A stretch of DNA of 64,000 bases from NCBI GenBank assembly GCA_963839615.1, contig CAWIVY010000001.1, positions 62,001 through 126,000 on the forward strand. The letters run 5' to 3'. Shown in pieces: positions 29,081 through 36,873 of the stretch. A program made the position numbers and the translations under genes. This DNA is from DASQMT01 sp963839615 (lineage in GTDB: Bacteria; Actinomycetota; Thermoleophilia; Solirubrobacterales; Solirubrobacteraceae). Position 1 is the stretch's first letter; each line of letters begins with the position of its first letter. The notes beneath the pieces were generated by a model. It did not search any database and was not told where the DNA came from. It saw only the letters and a list, made by a program, of their open reading frames with translations.

Positions 29081-30629
29081 ATGCCTTCCAGTTTCAATGC
29101 CGTCGACCCGACCACCGGCACGCCCGGCGCCGGCTACAACGAGGCGTCCGCCGACGATGTGGCCGCCGCCGTCGCCGCCGCCACGAGCGCGTTCGGCGAT
29201 CCGTCCCTGCGCGATCGCGACGCCCGCGCGGCGCTCCTGCGCGGCGCCGCCGCCCGGCTGCGCGCCGCGGGCGACGAGATCGTCGCCGTCGCGGGCAGCG
29301 AGACCGGGCTGCCCGAGGCGCGCCTGCGCGGCGAGCTCGAGCGGACCGCCGGCCAGCTCGAGGCGTTCGCCGAGGTGCTCGACGCGGGCGACTACGTCGA
29401 GGCGATCATCGACACGCCCGACCCCGGCGCCAAGCCGATCCCACGCCCCGACGTGCGGCGCATGCTCGTACCGATCGGGCCCGTGGCGGTGTTCGGCGCG
29501 AGCAACTTCCCGCTCGCCTTCTCGACCGCCGGCGGTGATACCGCGTCGGCGCTGGCCGCCGGCTGCCCTGTCGTGGTCAAGGGCCACCCGTCGCACCCCG
29601 GCACCGGCGAGCTGGTCGCGCGCGAGCTCGTGGCGGCGGTGGCGGACGCCGGACTGCCCGATGGCACGTTCGCGCACCTGCTCGCCGCCGGCGTCGAGGT
29701 CGGCGAGGCGCTCGTCGACGCGCCCGCGATCGCGGCAGTCGGCTTCACCGGGTCGACCGCCGGCGGGCGCGCGATCGCCGACCGCGCCGCGCGGCGGCCG
29801 AACCCGATCCCCGTGTATGCGGAGATGGGATCGATCAACCCGATCGTCGTCACCGGTGCGGCGCTCGCCGCGCGCGCGGAAGCGATCGCCGACGGGCTCG
29901 TCGCCTCGGTGTCGAACTTCGGCGGCCAGCTCTGCACGAAGCCCGGCGTCGTCTTCGTCCCGGACGGCGACGCCGGAGACGAGTTCGCCGGCACGGTCGC
30001 CGCCCGGCTGGACGGCGTGCGCGCCGACCGTGCTGCTGAACGAGCGCCTGCGCGACGCGCTCGCGGCCGCCGTGCGGCGGCTCGCCGAGCGGCCCGAGGT
30101 GCGCCCGCTCGGCGCGGCGCCGGCGTTCAGCGGGGAGGGCTACCGCCACCAGCCGGCCGCGTACGAGGCGCCCGCAGCCGCCGTTGCGGACGGTACCGAG
30201 CTGCTCGAGGAGCACTTCGGCCCGGTCGTCCTGCTGCTGCGCTACGGCGGGCCCGACGAGCTGCTCGCCGCGATCGAGCAGATCGACGGCCAGCTCACCG
30301 GGTCGATCCACGCGCAGCCCGGCGAGGACGGCGAGCTGCTGGGCCGGCTCTCCGAGCTGCTGGCCGCACGCGCCGGGCGCCTCGTCTTCGACGGCTTCCC
30401 GACCGGCGTCGCAGTCACCCACGGGATGCACCACGGCGGGCCCTACCCGGCCACCTCGGCCCCGGCGCACACGTCGGTCGGGATGACCGCGATCCGCCGC
30501 TTCCTGCGGCCGGTCGCATGGCAGAACGCGCCCGCGAGCGTGCTCCCGGCGGAGCTGCGCGACGAGAACCCGCTCGGGATCTGGCGCCGTGTCGACGGCG
30601 AGCTGACGCGCGACCGGCTGGGCGGCTAG
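29081..30629 (+). pseudogene. 2-oxoglutarate semialdehyde dehydrogenase (ALDH family), one-base frameshift
   Basis: Last step of hydroxyproline breakdown: oxidises 2-oxoglutarate semialdehyde to 2-oxoglutarate. The first 315 residues are in one frame: VPIGPVAVFGASNFPLAFST (cofactor site), VGFTGSTAGGRA, the Glu in YAEMGSINPIVV and the catalytic Cys in SNFGGQLCTKPG. Around 30019-30027 (GTGCGCGCC) the homology moves to the next frame, which continues with VLLNERLRDALAAAV, EEHFGPVVLLLRY, RLVFDGFPTGVAV and SVGMTAIRRFLRPVAWQ to the stop. One extra base explains it: either a sequencing error in GC-rich DNA or a real inactivation. Both halves look well conserved, which favours an error or a recent mutation. 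Confidence 0.85.
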
Positions 30630-30647
30630 AGCGGCTTGGCGAGCTCG
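30621..30647 (+). repeat. Left copy of an exact 27-bp direct repeat
   Basis: Begins GGCGGCTAGAGCGGCTTGG and is identical to the copy at 31183-31209. The first nine bases are the last codons and stop of the aldehyde dehydrogenase; the remaining 18 match the end of the VOC gene read backwards, although no VOC gene lies here. This is what a target duplication across a pair of convergent genes with overlapping stops would leave. Confidence 0.9.
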
Positions 30648-30679
30648 GCGGCACTGCGGCGGTTGCCGGGTCGTGTCCT

Positions 30680-30699
30680 GCCGGTCTGAGGGAACCGGC
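30680..30699 (+). terminator. Weak stem-loop after the aldehyde dehydrogenase gene
   Basis: GCCGGT and ACCGGC form a perfect six-base stem with an eight-base loop, 50 bases after the stop codon. There is no T-run, so intrinsic termination is uncertain. Confidence 0.25.
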
Positions 30700-30748
30700 G
30701 TCTACGTCAACTGCGGCATTAGGGAGGCGGGTCCGGGGGAGCGCGGGA

Positions 30749-31050
30749 AACGTCGCATTCCGGCAGGTCCGGCGGGCCCGTGCGACGTTCTGCACCGCAT
30801 AGGGGCATAACGTCGCGCGCGACCGCCGGCGACCCCGCGATGCGACGTTATCCGCCCACAAGCCGAAAAACGTCGAAATTCGCCGGATTCGACACGGCCG
30901 CTCGACCTTTTACTCGTATAGCCCGCAACACGTCGAGCGTCCGGGCGGATCGGGCGCTCGCTCGACGTTTGCGGCCTCCGGACCACTCCCGCCGCGCTCG
31001 CGCGCGAGTGGCGAGTTTTCCGCGCGATCGCCGAGGGAGTCGCCACTCGC
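30749..31050. repeat. Array of five spaced inverted repeats
   Basis: Five hairpins follow each other with arms at 30749-30757/30781-30789 (AACGTCGCA), 30807-30816/30842-30851 (ATAACGTCGC), 30867-30876/30902-30911 (AAAACGTCGA, one mismatch), 30930-30939/30959-30968 (ACGTCGAGCG) and 31004-31014/31040-31050 (GCGAGTGGCGA). Loops are 19-25 bases and linkers 15-35 bases. The first four share an ACGTCG core pointing outward. The inner arm bases differ between units, yet pairing is kept on both sides, which implies selection for, or copying of, the folded form. Spacers are not conserved and no CRISPR-like unit is present. Confidence 0.8.
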
Positions 31051-31128
31051 TGCAATCGAACCGCCGCGGCACCCCGGGCCCGCCCTCGATGCCGCGGTTG
31101 ACGTTCCCCGCGCGGCGCGCTCGCGGTG

Positions 31129-31146
31129 GCGCTTCCGCGGAAGCGC
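31129..31146. repeat. 18-bp perfect palindrome shared with another intergenic region
   Basis: GCGCTTCCGCGGAAGCGC is self-complementary. Its 16-bp core CGCTTCCGCGGAAGCG recurs at 48195-48210. A second motif, CCGCGCGGGGAACGTC on the minus strand at 31100-31115, also recurs there with one mismatch. Confidence 0.8.
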
Positions 31147-31182
31147 GCAGCATCCGCCGGGTACCACCGAAATTCCGAATCA

Positions 31183-31209
31183 GGCGGCTAGAGCGGCTTG
31201 GCGAGCTCG
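31183..31209 (+). repeat. Right copy of the 27-bp direct repeat
   Basis: Identical to 30621-30647. Here the last 18 bases are the true 3' end of the VOC gene on the minus strand, and the first bases are a leftover of the aldehyde dehydrogenase end. The flanking bases differ on both sides of the two copies. Confidence 0.9.
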
Positions 31210-31565
31210 ATCAGGTTCCCGTCAGGGTCGCGCACGTAGATCGACCGCAGCGGGCCCTGCGCGCCCGTCTGCTCCACCGGCCCGAGCTCGACGTCGATCC
31301 CCGCGGACTCGAGCAGCCGCTCGACCTCGTCGAGCTCGCCCTCGATCAGGAAGCAGAGGTCGCCGGATCCCGCGACCGCGTTGCTCGCGTTCGGGGCGAT
31401 CTCCGCACCCGCGCGATGAAGATTGATCTTCTGGTCTCCGAAGTGCAGCGCCTGGCGCCCGTCCTCGAACACCTCGCGCCGCATGCCGAGGCGCTCGTAG
31501 AAAGCAAGGGTGGCAACCGGGTCGGCGACGGTGAGAACCAGGTGGTCGAGGCTCGCGATCCGCAT
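31188..31565 (-). CDS. VOC/glyoxalase-fold metalloprotein
   Basis: A 125-residue vicinal-oxygen-chelate domain protein: RIASLDHLVLTVADPVATLA begins the first module (metal-binding His), FYERLGMRREVFEDGRQALH follows, and SIYVRDPDGNLIELA closes the second module with the conserved Glu. It resembles virulence-protein or lactoylglutathione-lyase-like members whose substrates vary, so function stays general. TAGGCT six bases before the ATG suggests leaderless transcription. Its stop codon sits inside the right 27-bp repeat. Confidence 0.85.
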   Translation of the reverse strand: MRIASLDHLVLTVADPVATLAFYERLGMRREVFEDGRQALHFGDQKINLHRAGAEIAPNASNAVAGSGDLCFLIEGELDEVERLLESAGIDVELGPVEQTGAQGPLRSIYVRDPDGNLIELAKPL

Positions 31566-31574
31566 CCCGCGAGC

Positions 31575-32276
31575 CTACGCCAGCCTGCGGAGGGTCATCC
31601 GCCCGGCCTGCTTGAGCTGCCGGTAGGCGTAGGTGGCATCGCCGCGCAGCCGGCGCCAGCGGGTCGTCTCGTAGGCGATCAGCGTGTGCGGGCGCACACG
31701 CACCTGCATCCCGGCGGCAGCGAGCACGTCCAGTGCGCGCTCGGCGATCGCGATCTGGCCGAACGCGGTCGGATGCACGGCGTCGGGCATGACACGGTTG
31801 CGCGCGCCGAAATCGCGCAGGTCCAGCACCAGCGCGCCGTGCGCGGCGGCCGCGCGCTCGATCACGGCGTTCGCCTGCCCGACCGCTGCGCCCGCGCGCG
31901 GGCGGCCCAGGTCGAGCGGGATCGTGCACGCGAGCACGCGCGCGCAGCGCTCGCCGAGGAAGCGCAGCGCGGTTCGCAGGTCGCGCTCGTAGGCGGCCGC
32001 GTCCCAGTCGAGGCCGCGCACGTCGTTGGCCCCGACGTACACGCAGCCGACGTCGAAGCGCGCGTCCGGATGGGCGAAGTGCTCGCGGAAGCGCGGGATC
32101 TGCTCGCCGACGACGTTCGCAACGTCGGCGCCGTCGACCGCGCAACCCGTGTACGGCAGCCCGAGCCCGCGCGCGGTCCACAGCGCCCACGACTGCAGCG
32201 CGACGCCCCACTGCAACTCCCCGCCGCCGTTCGTGATCGAGTCGCCGAACGCGAGCACGCCGAGACGCTGGTCCAT
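31575..32276 (-). CDS. SGNH/GDSL-type esterase or lipase
   Basis: A 233-residue hydrolase without a signal peptide. LAFGDSITNGGG is block I with the nucleophile Ser, VYVGANDVRG is block III (Asn in the oxyanion hole), and PDAVHPTAFGQIAIAE is block V with the catalytic Asp and His. ATG at 32276 is preferred over a TTG two codons upstream. The C-terminus is basic (TLIAYETTRWRRLRGDATYA). Nine bases separate it from the VOC gene downstream, so they may be co-transcribed. Acyl-ester substrate unknown. Confidence 0.88.
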   Translation of the reverse strand: MDQRLGVLAFGDSITNGGGELQWGVALQSWALWTARGLGLPYTGCAVDGADVANVVGEQIPRFREHFAHPDARFDVGCVYVGANDVRGLDWDAAAYERDLRTALRFLGERCARVLACTIPLDLGRPRAGAAVGQANAVIERAAAAHGALVLDLRDFGARNRVMPDAVHPTAFGQIAIAERALDVLAAAGMQVRVRPHTLIAYETTRWRRLRGDATYAYRQLKQAGRMTLRRLA

Positions 32277-32301
32277 CGCCAACTCGTACCATCAACGACG
32301 G

Positions 32302-33432
32302 ATGCCAGACCCCACCCGCACCGCGATCGGCACCTGGAGCGGCGGCCGCTTCATGCACTTCGGCGAGCCGCTCGACGACGAGCGCCTGATCGCGCTGCTG
32401 CGTCCCGACGAGCGCCTGAGCACGGTGATCACCGCGGACGCCTACGGGGCGGGCGAGGCGGACGCCCTGCTCGGCCGCGCGCTGGAGGGGGTCGCGCGCG
32501 ACTCGTACTGCCTCGTCGGCGCGCTCGGGCACGACTTCTACGAGGGCGAGCGCGAGGGATCGAAGGGCTTCCCGCGCTTCACCGACCCGCGCCTGCGCGG
32601 CGAGGACGGCTACGCCGGCTACCTGCGCATGGCGGCGGAGCGCTCGCTCGAGCGCATCGGCGCCGACGCGTTCGACCTGCTGCTGCTGCACAACCCCGAC
32701 CGGATCGGCTACACGAGCAGCGCGGTCTGGGACGGGATGGCCGCGCTGCGCGATGCCGGCCTCACGCGCCGGCTCGGCATCGCCCCGGGGCCGGCCAACG
32801 GCTTCACGCTCGACCTGCTCGACTGCTTCGAGCGCTTCGGCGCGCTGCTCGACTGGGCGATGGTCATCCTGAACCCGCTCGAACCGTGGCCGGGCGAGCT
32901 CGTGCTCGAGTCCGCCCGCCACCACGACGTGTCGCTGATCACGCGCGTGGTCGACTACGGCGGCCTGTTCCACGACGACGTGCTGCCGGGCCACGAGTTC
33001 CCGCGGTACGACCATCGCGGCTTCCGGCCGGCGGGCTGGGTCGAGGCGGGACGCGCGAAGCTCGAGAGCATGCGCCCGATCGCCGAGCGCCACGGGCTCT
33101 CGATGCTCCAGCTGGCGTGCCAGTGGAACCTCGCGCACGCGCCGGTGCGCTGCGTCGCCCCGACGCTGATCCAGGAGCCCGGCGCCGGCGCGAAGCCGGT
33201 CGAGGCCAAGCGCGAGGAGCTCGCCGCGCTGCCCGCCGCCGGCCTGCTGTCCGCCGACGACGTCGCCGCGCTGCGCGCGATCGGCGACAACTTCGGCTCG
33301 ATGACGCTCAAGGGAGCGGCGCCGGACTTCGAGGGCGAGCCGCGCCCGGACCGCTGGGCGCTCACGCCCCAGCTCGCCGCGCTCGCGGCCCGCTGGGGCA
33401 TCGAGCCCTCGCGCGACCTCCAGGCCGCGTAA
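32302..33432 (+). CDS. Aldo/keto reductase family protein
   Basis: A 376-residue NADP-dependent oxidoreductase-like protein with an AKR barrel: RFMHFGEPLDDERLIALL near the start, ERSLERIGADAFDLLLLHNP (strand and loop ahead of the active site), RLGIAPGPANGF, and SMLQLACQWNLAHAPVRCVA. The typical DTA-YG-E tetrad region is poorly matched: TADAYGAGEADALLG carries Asp and Tyr. A changed substrate range or loss of activity is therefore possible. The gene is divergent from the SGNH gene, and its stop overlaps the yqgE start (TAATG). Confidence 0.75.
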   Translation: MPDPTRTAIGTWSGGRFMHFGEPLDDERLIALLRPDERLSTVITADAYGAGEADALLGRALEGVARDSYCLVGALGHDFYEGEREGSKGFPRFTDPRLRGEDGYAGYLRMAAERSLERIGADAFDLLLLHNPDRIGYTSSAVWDGMAALRDAGLTRRLGIAPGPANGFTLDLLDCFERFGALLDWAMVILNPLEPWPGELVLESARHHDVSLITRVVDYGGLFHDDVLPGHEFPRYDHRGFRPAGWVEAGRAKLESMRPIAERHGLSMLQLACQWNLAHAPVRCVAPTLIQEPGAGAKPVEAKREELAALPAAGLLSADDVAALRAIGDNFGSMTLKGAAPDFEGEPRPDRWALTPQLAALAARWGIEPSRDLQAA

Positions 33433-33983
33433 TGGACTCGCTGCGCGGAAAGCTGCTGCTCGCCGCCCCGGTGCTCAAGGACCCCAACTTCGACCGCGCC
33501 GTCGTCTTCATCGCGGAGCACTCCGAGGACGGCGCGATGGGGCTCGTGCTCAACCGGCCCTCCGAGGCGCCGGTCGCCGATGCCATCCCCGACCTCGAGT
33601 GGGTCGCCGACACCGGCGCCGAGACCGTCTACGTCGGCGGCCCGGTGGCACCCAACGGGGTGATCGTGCTGGCCGAGTGGGAGGACCCGTCCCACGCGGT
33701 CGTGCTGGTGGACGACGACCTCGGCTTCGTCCCCGGCGATGCCGCGGACAGCGACGAGCTTGCCGCCGCTGTGCGGCGCGCGCGGGTCTACGCCGGTCAC
33801 GCCGGCTGGGGTCCCGGCCAGCTCGAGGACGAGGTCGGCGAGGACGCCTGGATCGTCGAGGCCCCGCTGCGCGAGGAGCTCTTCAGCGACGACGCCGAAG
33901 GGCTGTGGGCCGCGGTGCTGCGGCGCAAGGGGCGTGAATTCGCGCTGCTCTCCACGATGCCGCCCGACCCCTCGCTCAACTAG
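33432..33983 (+). CDS. YqgE/AlgH family protein
   Basis: A 183-residue member of the DUF179/AlgH family. Signatures are LRGKLLLAAPVLKDPNFDRA, HSEDGAMGLVLNRPSE, VYVGGPVAPNG, VYAGHAGWGPGQLEDEV and WIVE. The biochemical role of the family is unsettled; a link to regulation of transcription or cell-envelope traits has been proposed. Its start overlaps the aldo/keto reductase stop, so the two are translationally coupled. Normal length, confident family assignment. Confidence 0.93.
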   Translation: MDSLRGKLLLAAPVLKDPNFDRAVVFIAEHSEDGAMGLVLNRPSEAPVADAIPDLEWVADTGAETVYVGGPVAPNGVIVLAEWEDPSHAVVLVDDDLGFVPGDAADSDELAAAVRRARVYAGHAGWGPGQLEDEVGEDAWIVEAPLREELFSDDAEGLWAAVLRRKGREFALLSTMPPDPSLN

Positions 33984-34072
33984 CCGAATCGTAGCTTTGT
34001 GACAGATTTCGCCGGGTGAACGCTCGATCGGTCCACAAGAATCGTGGCCCGATGTGCGTCAGGATGCAATCC

Positions 34073-34972
34073 ATGACCAGGGCTGAACGCATCGCGAATA
34101 TGATCGGGGTGGTAGTCCCGTTCCTCGGGCTGCTCGCCGCAATCCTCCTGCTGTGGCAGAGCTGGGTCGACTGGGTCGACCTCGGCATCATGGTCGGGCT
34201 CTACCTCATCTACGGCATGGGCATCACGATCGGCTACCACCGGCTGCTCACGCACCGCGCGTTCAAGACGCACAAGCCGGTCGAATACGGCTTCGCGATG
34301 CTCGGCTCGATGGGGCTGCAGGGCGGCGTGCTCGACTGGGTCGCCGACCACCGCAAGCACCACGCGCACACCGATCAGGAGGGCGACCCGCACTCCCCCC
34401 ACGTCGGCCACGGCGAGGGACTGAGCGGCCTGTGGCACGCCCACACCGGCTGGCTGTTCGAGACGCACGGCCAGGCGGACTGGAAGAAGTACGCCAGGGA
34501 GCTCTACGAGGACCGCGGCATGAAGAAGATCAACCGCCTGTTCCCGATGTTCGCGCTGCTCAGCCTGCTCGTGCCGACCGCGCTCGGCTTCGTCCTGCAC
34601 GGCTTCACCGCCGAGGGCGCGCTGCGCGGCCTCGTCTGGGGTGGCCTCGTGCGCGCGTTCTTCCTGCATCACATCACCTGGTCGATCAACTCCGTCTGCC
34701 ACTACTTCGGCACCCGCCGGTTCGCCGTCGAGGACCACTCGACCAACGTCGCCTGGCTGGCGATCCCCTCGCTCGGCGAGGCGTGGCACCACAACCATCA
34801 CGCCTTCCCGCGCTCGGCCAACCACGGCCTGCGCTGGTGGGAGATCGACGTCTCGGGCCTGATCATCGGCGGCATGCAGCGCGTCGGGCTGGCCTGGAAC
34901 GTCGTGCGCATCTCGCCCGAGCGCCAGGAGGAGAAGGCGCGCGAGCAGAAGAAGACCCCGGTCGCCGTCTGA
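34073..34972 (+). CDS. Acyl-CoA (delta-9 type) fatty acid desaturase
   Basis: Membrane di-iron enzyme of 299 residues that introduces a cis double bond into fatty acyl chains. All three histidine boxes are present: HRLLTH, HRKHH (in DHRKHHAHTDQEGDPHSP) and HHNHH (in WHHNHHAFPRSA). Hydrophobic segments occur around 10-50 and 165-205. ATG at 34073 was chosen because AGGA lies eight bases upstream; GTG at 34016 and ATGs at 34052 and 34064 are in frame. The gene is monocistronic and meets a small gene on the other strand. Cold or membrane-fluidity adaptation is the usual role. Confidence 0.93.
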   Translation: MTRAERIANMIGVVVPFLGLLAAILLLWQSWVDWVDLGIMVGLYLIYGMGITIGYHRLLTHRAFKTHKPVEYGFAMLGSMGLQGGVLDWVADHRKHHAHTDQEGDPHSPHVGHGEGLSGLWHAHTGWLFETHGQADWKKYARELYEDRGMKKINRLFPMFALLSLLVPTALGFVLHGFTAEGALRGLVWGGLVRAFFLHHITWSINSVCHYFGTRRFAVEDHSTNVAWLAIPSLGEAWHHNHHAFPRSANHGLRWWEIDVSGLIIGGMQRVGLAWNVVRISPERQEEKAREQKKTPVAV

Positions 34973-34973
34973 G

Positions 34974-35153
34974 CTACCAGGTGCCGGACGCGGCGCGGAA
35001 CTCGCGCCGCGGCGGCAGCTCGCGCACGACGGGGACGCAGATGGTGCGGCCGGCCGTGCGGGCCGGCTGCCGCGGTGCCGATTCGACCGGTCGCCAGGGT
35101 CGCTGAGGATGAGCGGCGAGGCGGCGGGGCTCGGTGATCGTCTGGGGGCTCAT
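34974..35153 (-). CDS. Small basic Pro/Arg-rich protein, unknown function
   Basis: A 59-residue protein beginning MSPQTITEPRRLAAHP, rich in Arg and Pro, with a VPVVRELPPRREF tail. The start is decided by a strong GAGGAG ribosome binding site six bases upstream; a longer frame extends to 35249 without such support. No transmembrane segment or known domain is visible. It converges with the desaturase gene and ends two bases beyond that stop. It could be a small DNA/RNA-binding or regulatory protein, but no family is recognised. Confidence 0.5.
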   Translation of the reverse strand: MSPQTITEPRRLAAHPQRPWRPVESAPRQPARTAGRTICVPVVRELPPRREFRAASGTW

Positions 35154-35294
35154 CGCGGTCTCCTCTTGTGCTTGGACGACGGTCGCGTGGATCGCATTCC
35201 CGTCATCGCAATCTCGCGCTTCGCGCGCGCCTGCACATCGGGGAGACACCCAGAACCGCCCCCTGAGATCGGCCCTGGAGTGGCTCAGCCGTCG

Positions 35295-35320
35295 TGCTGA
35301 CCCATAGATAGGGTTGATGC
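35295..35320 (+). promoter_or_regulatory. Conserved 26-bp motif at the lysR start (copy 1)
   Basis: The motif begins TGCTGACCCATAGATA and ends directly at the lysR ATG. It matches 37436-37461 at 21 of 26 positions. Two GCTGA/GTTGA half-sites are 17 bases apart around CATAGATA. TAGATA or TAGGGT inside it could also act as a -10 element for a leaderless lysR transcript. An autoregulatory binding site is inferred. Confidence 0.55.
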
Positions 35321-36196
35321 ATGCTGGACGTCACCCGGCTGCGCATCATCGACGCCGTCGCGCGCCACGGATCGGTCACCGCGGCGGCGAAGGAGCTGCA
35401 CTACTCCCAGCCGTCGGTCACCCACCACCTCGCCCGGCTCGAGTCCGAGACCGGCGCGCAGCTGCTGCAGCGGGTCGGCCGCGGGATCCGGCTCACGCCC
35501 GCCGGGGAGCTGCTGGCCGGCCGCGCCGCCGAGATCGTCGGACGCATCGATGCCGCCGGCGTGGAGCTGTCCGCCCACGTGGGGCTGACCGCCGGCCGCG
35601 TGCGCCTGGCCGGCTTCGCCTCGGCGATCGGATCGCTCGTGCCGCCGGCGGTGGCGGCGCTGGCGGCTAAGCATCCGGGCCTGCAGATCAACCTGATCGA
35701 CACGCATCCGCCCGAGGCGATCGAGCTGCTGCGCACGGGCAAGGTCGAGGTCGCGATCATCTTCCGCTACGACGAGACCGAGCCCGAGCCGGCCGGGGTC
35801 CGCCTGCACCACCTGCTCGACGATTCGGTCTACCTGCTGTCGACGCGGCGCGAGCGCGGGCTGGCCGCGCTGCACGACGCGACGTGGATCGCCGGCTGCG
35901 ACCGATGCCGCAGCCACCTGCTGACCGTGTGCGCCGACGCCGGGTTCGACCCGCGGATCGGCTACAGCTCCGACGACATGGTCGTGATGCAGGCGTTGGT
36001 GGCCGCCGGGCTCGGGGTGGCGACCCAGACCGGTCTGGCCCTGCGCGCCCACCACATCGAGGGCGTGGTCGCGACCGAACTGCCCGACTCGAAGCGGCAC
36101 ATCTACGCCGCGACCTACGGCGAGCCGCCCGACCCGCCCGCCACCGCCGCCCTCGTGGCGGCCCTCGCCGGGGCCGCCACGTCGGCGGTCAGCTAG
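35321..36196 (+). CDS. LysR-family transcriptional regulator
   Basis: A 291-residue regulator. The N-terminal helix-turn-helix is canonical: RLRIIDAVARHGSVTAAAKE, LHYSQPSVTHHLARLE, then LLQRVGRGIRLTPAGELL. The effector domain (about 95-285) starts at GRVRLAGFASAIGSLVPPAV; GCDRCRSHLL adds two Cys of possible sensory value. Its stop overlaps that of the convergent DHFR-like gene (CTAG). A 26-bp motif at its start recurs upstream of the cysteine dioxygenase-like gene, so it probably controls itself and that operon. Confidence 0.92.
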   Translation: MLDVTRLRIIDAVARHGSVTAAAKELHYSQPSVTHHLARLESETGAQLLQRVGRGIRLTPAGELLAGRAAEIVGRIDAAGVELSAHVGLTAGRVRLAGFASAIGSLVPPAVAALAAKHPGLQINLIDTHPPEAIELLRTGKVEVAIIFRYDETEPEPAGVRLHHLLDDSVYLLSTRRERGLAALHDATWIAGCDRCRSHLLTVCADAGFDPRIGYSSDDMVVMQALVAAGLGVATQTGLALRAHHIEGVVATELPDSKRHIYAATYGEPPDPPATAALVAALAGAATSAVS

Positions 36197-36825
36197 CCAC
36201 CCGCACGCGTCAACGTCACGTGCGTCACTCCGCTGGGCGAGGACGTGGACTCGACCGCGTACTTCTCCTCGAGACCCTCCAGTCCGTCCCAGAGCCGCAC
36301 GCCCCGGCCGAGCAGGATCGGGACCACCGCAGCGTGCATGTGGTCGATGAGGCCGGCAGCGAGGAACTCGCGGATCACGGTGGGACCTCCGCCGATGCGT
36401 ACGTCCTTGCCGTCCGCCGCCTCGCGGGCCGTCTCGAGCGCCTCGGCAGGCGAGGCATCGATGAAGTGGAACGTCGTGCCGCCCTCCATCTCGATCGACG
36501 GGCGCGTGTGATGGGTGAGGACGAAGACCGGTGTGTGGAACGGCGGGTTGGGACCCCACGCGCCCTTCCACTCCGGGTCCTCGTGCCATCCGGGGTGGCC
36601 GAACTTCCCGGCACCCATGATCTCGGCGCCGATCCCCGGATCGTGCCGCTGGACGAAGACGTCGTCGACGCCGCCGCTACCGCCGGGCTGCCACCACCGG
36701 GTGGCGAACATCCATTGGTGCAGCCGATCCCCGGCGTGACCGAAATGTGCGTCGTGGCTCTGACCCTCACCGGTGCCGAAGCCGTCGAGTGAGATCGCGA
36801 AGTTGTGGACGCGGGCGAGTGACAT
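36193..36825 (-). CDS. Dihydrofolate reductase/RibD C-terminal family protein
   Basis: A 210-residue reductase-fold protein: SLARVHNFAISLDGFGTGEG at the start, MGAGKFGHPGW, PVFVLTHHTRPSIEMEGGTT (ADP-binding strand), VRIGGGPTVIREFLAAGLID and VPILLGRGVRLWDGLEG. These match the RibD C-terminal domain family of NADPH-dependent reductases, whose members range widely in substrate. AGGAG nine bases before the ATG supports the start. It follows the cysteine dioxygenase-like gene by 48 bases and is probably co-transcribed with it. Confidence 0.88.
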   Translation of the reverse strand: MSLARVHNFAISLDGFGTGEGQSHDAHFGHAGDRLHQWMFATRWWQPGGSGGVDDVFVQRHDPGIGAEIMGAGKFGHPGWHEDPEWKGAWGPNPPFHTPVFVLTHHTRPSIEMEGGTTFHFIDASPAEALETAREAADGKDVRIGGGPTVIREFLAAGLIDHMHAAVVPILLGRGVRLWDGLEGLEEKYAVESTSSPSGVTHVTLTRAGG

Positions 36826-36873
36826 TGGCTGCTGCTCCTTCTGGGGTCGGGGGAGTTGGGTCTTCGATCGAGG

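Larger units (their letters stand above)
30648..31182. mobile_element. Putative inserted non-coding element (535 bp) made of hairpins
   Basis: This is the only gene-free stretch over 300 bases in the window. It lies exactly between two copies of a 27-bp direct repeat. Removing it together with one repeat copy rebuilds a compact convergent pair whose stop codons share CTAG, the arrangement seen at four other convergent pairs here. No coding sequence is supported inside, no transposase is present and no terminal inverted repeats are obvious. It contains five hairpins and a GC-rich palindrome. A non-autonomous element moved by a trans-acting recombinase is the favoured reading; duplication by slippage is the alternative. 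Confidence 0.5.

Noticed and set aside
30749..31050. CRISPR array
   Set aside because: Repeats are inverted, of differing sequence and unequal spacing. There is no constant direct repeat and no cas gene in the window.
30749..31050. Integron attC-like sites
   Set aside because: No GTTRRRY/RYYYAAC core pairs, no cassettes between hairpins and no integrase nearby.
31100..31146. Rho-independent terminator for the VOC gene
   Set aside because: The palindrome is upstream-side of the VOC stop on the other strand's path, lacks a T-run and is shared with a divergent promoter region, so a terminator role is not supported.
30780..33983. A 1067-residue protein reading from the hairpin array into yqgE
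   Set aside because: Only the last 183 residues show family similarity (YqgE). The upstream part runs through the hairpins and antisense to three supported genes.
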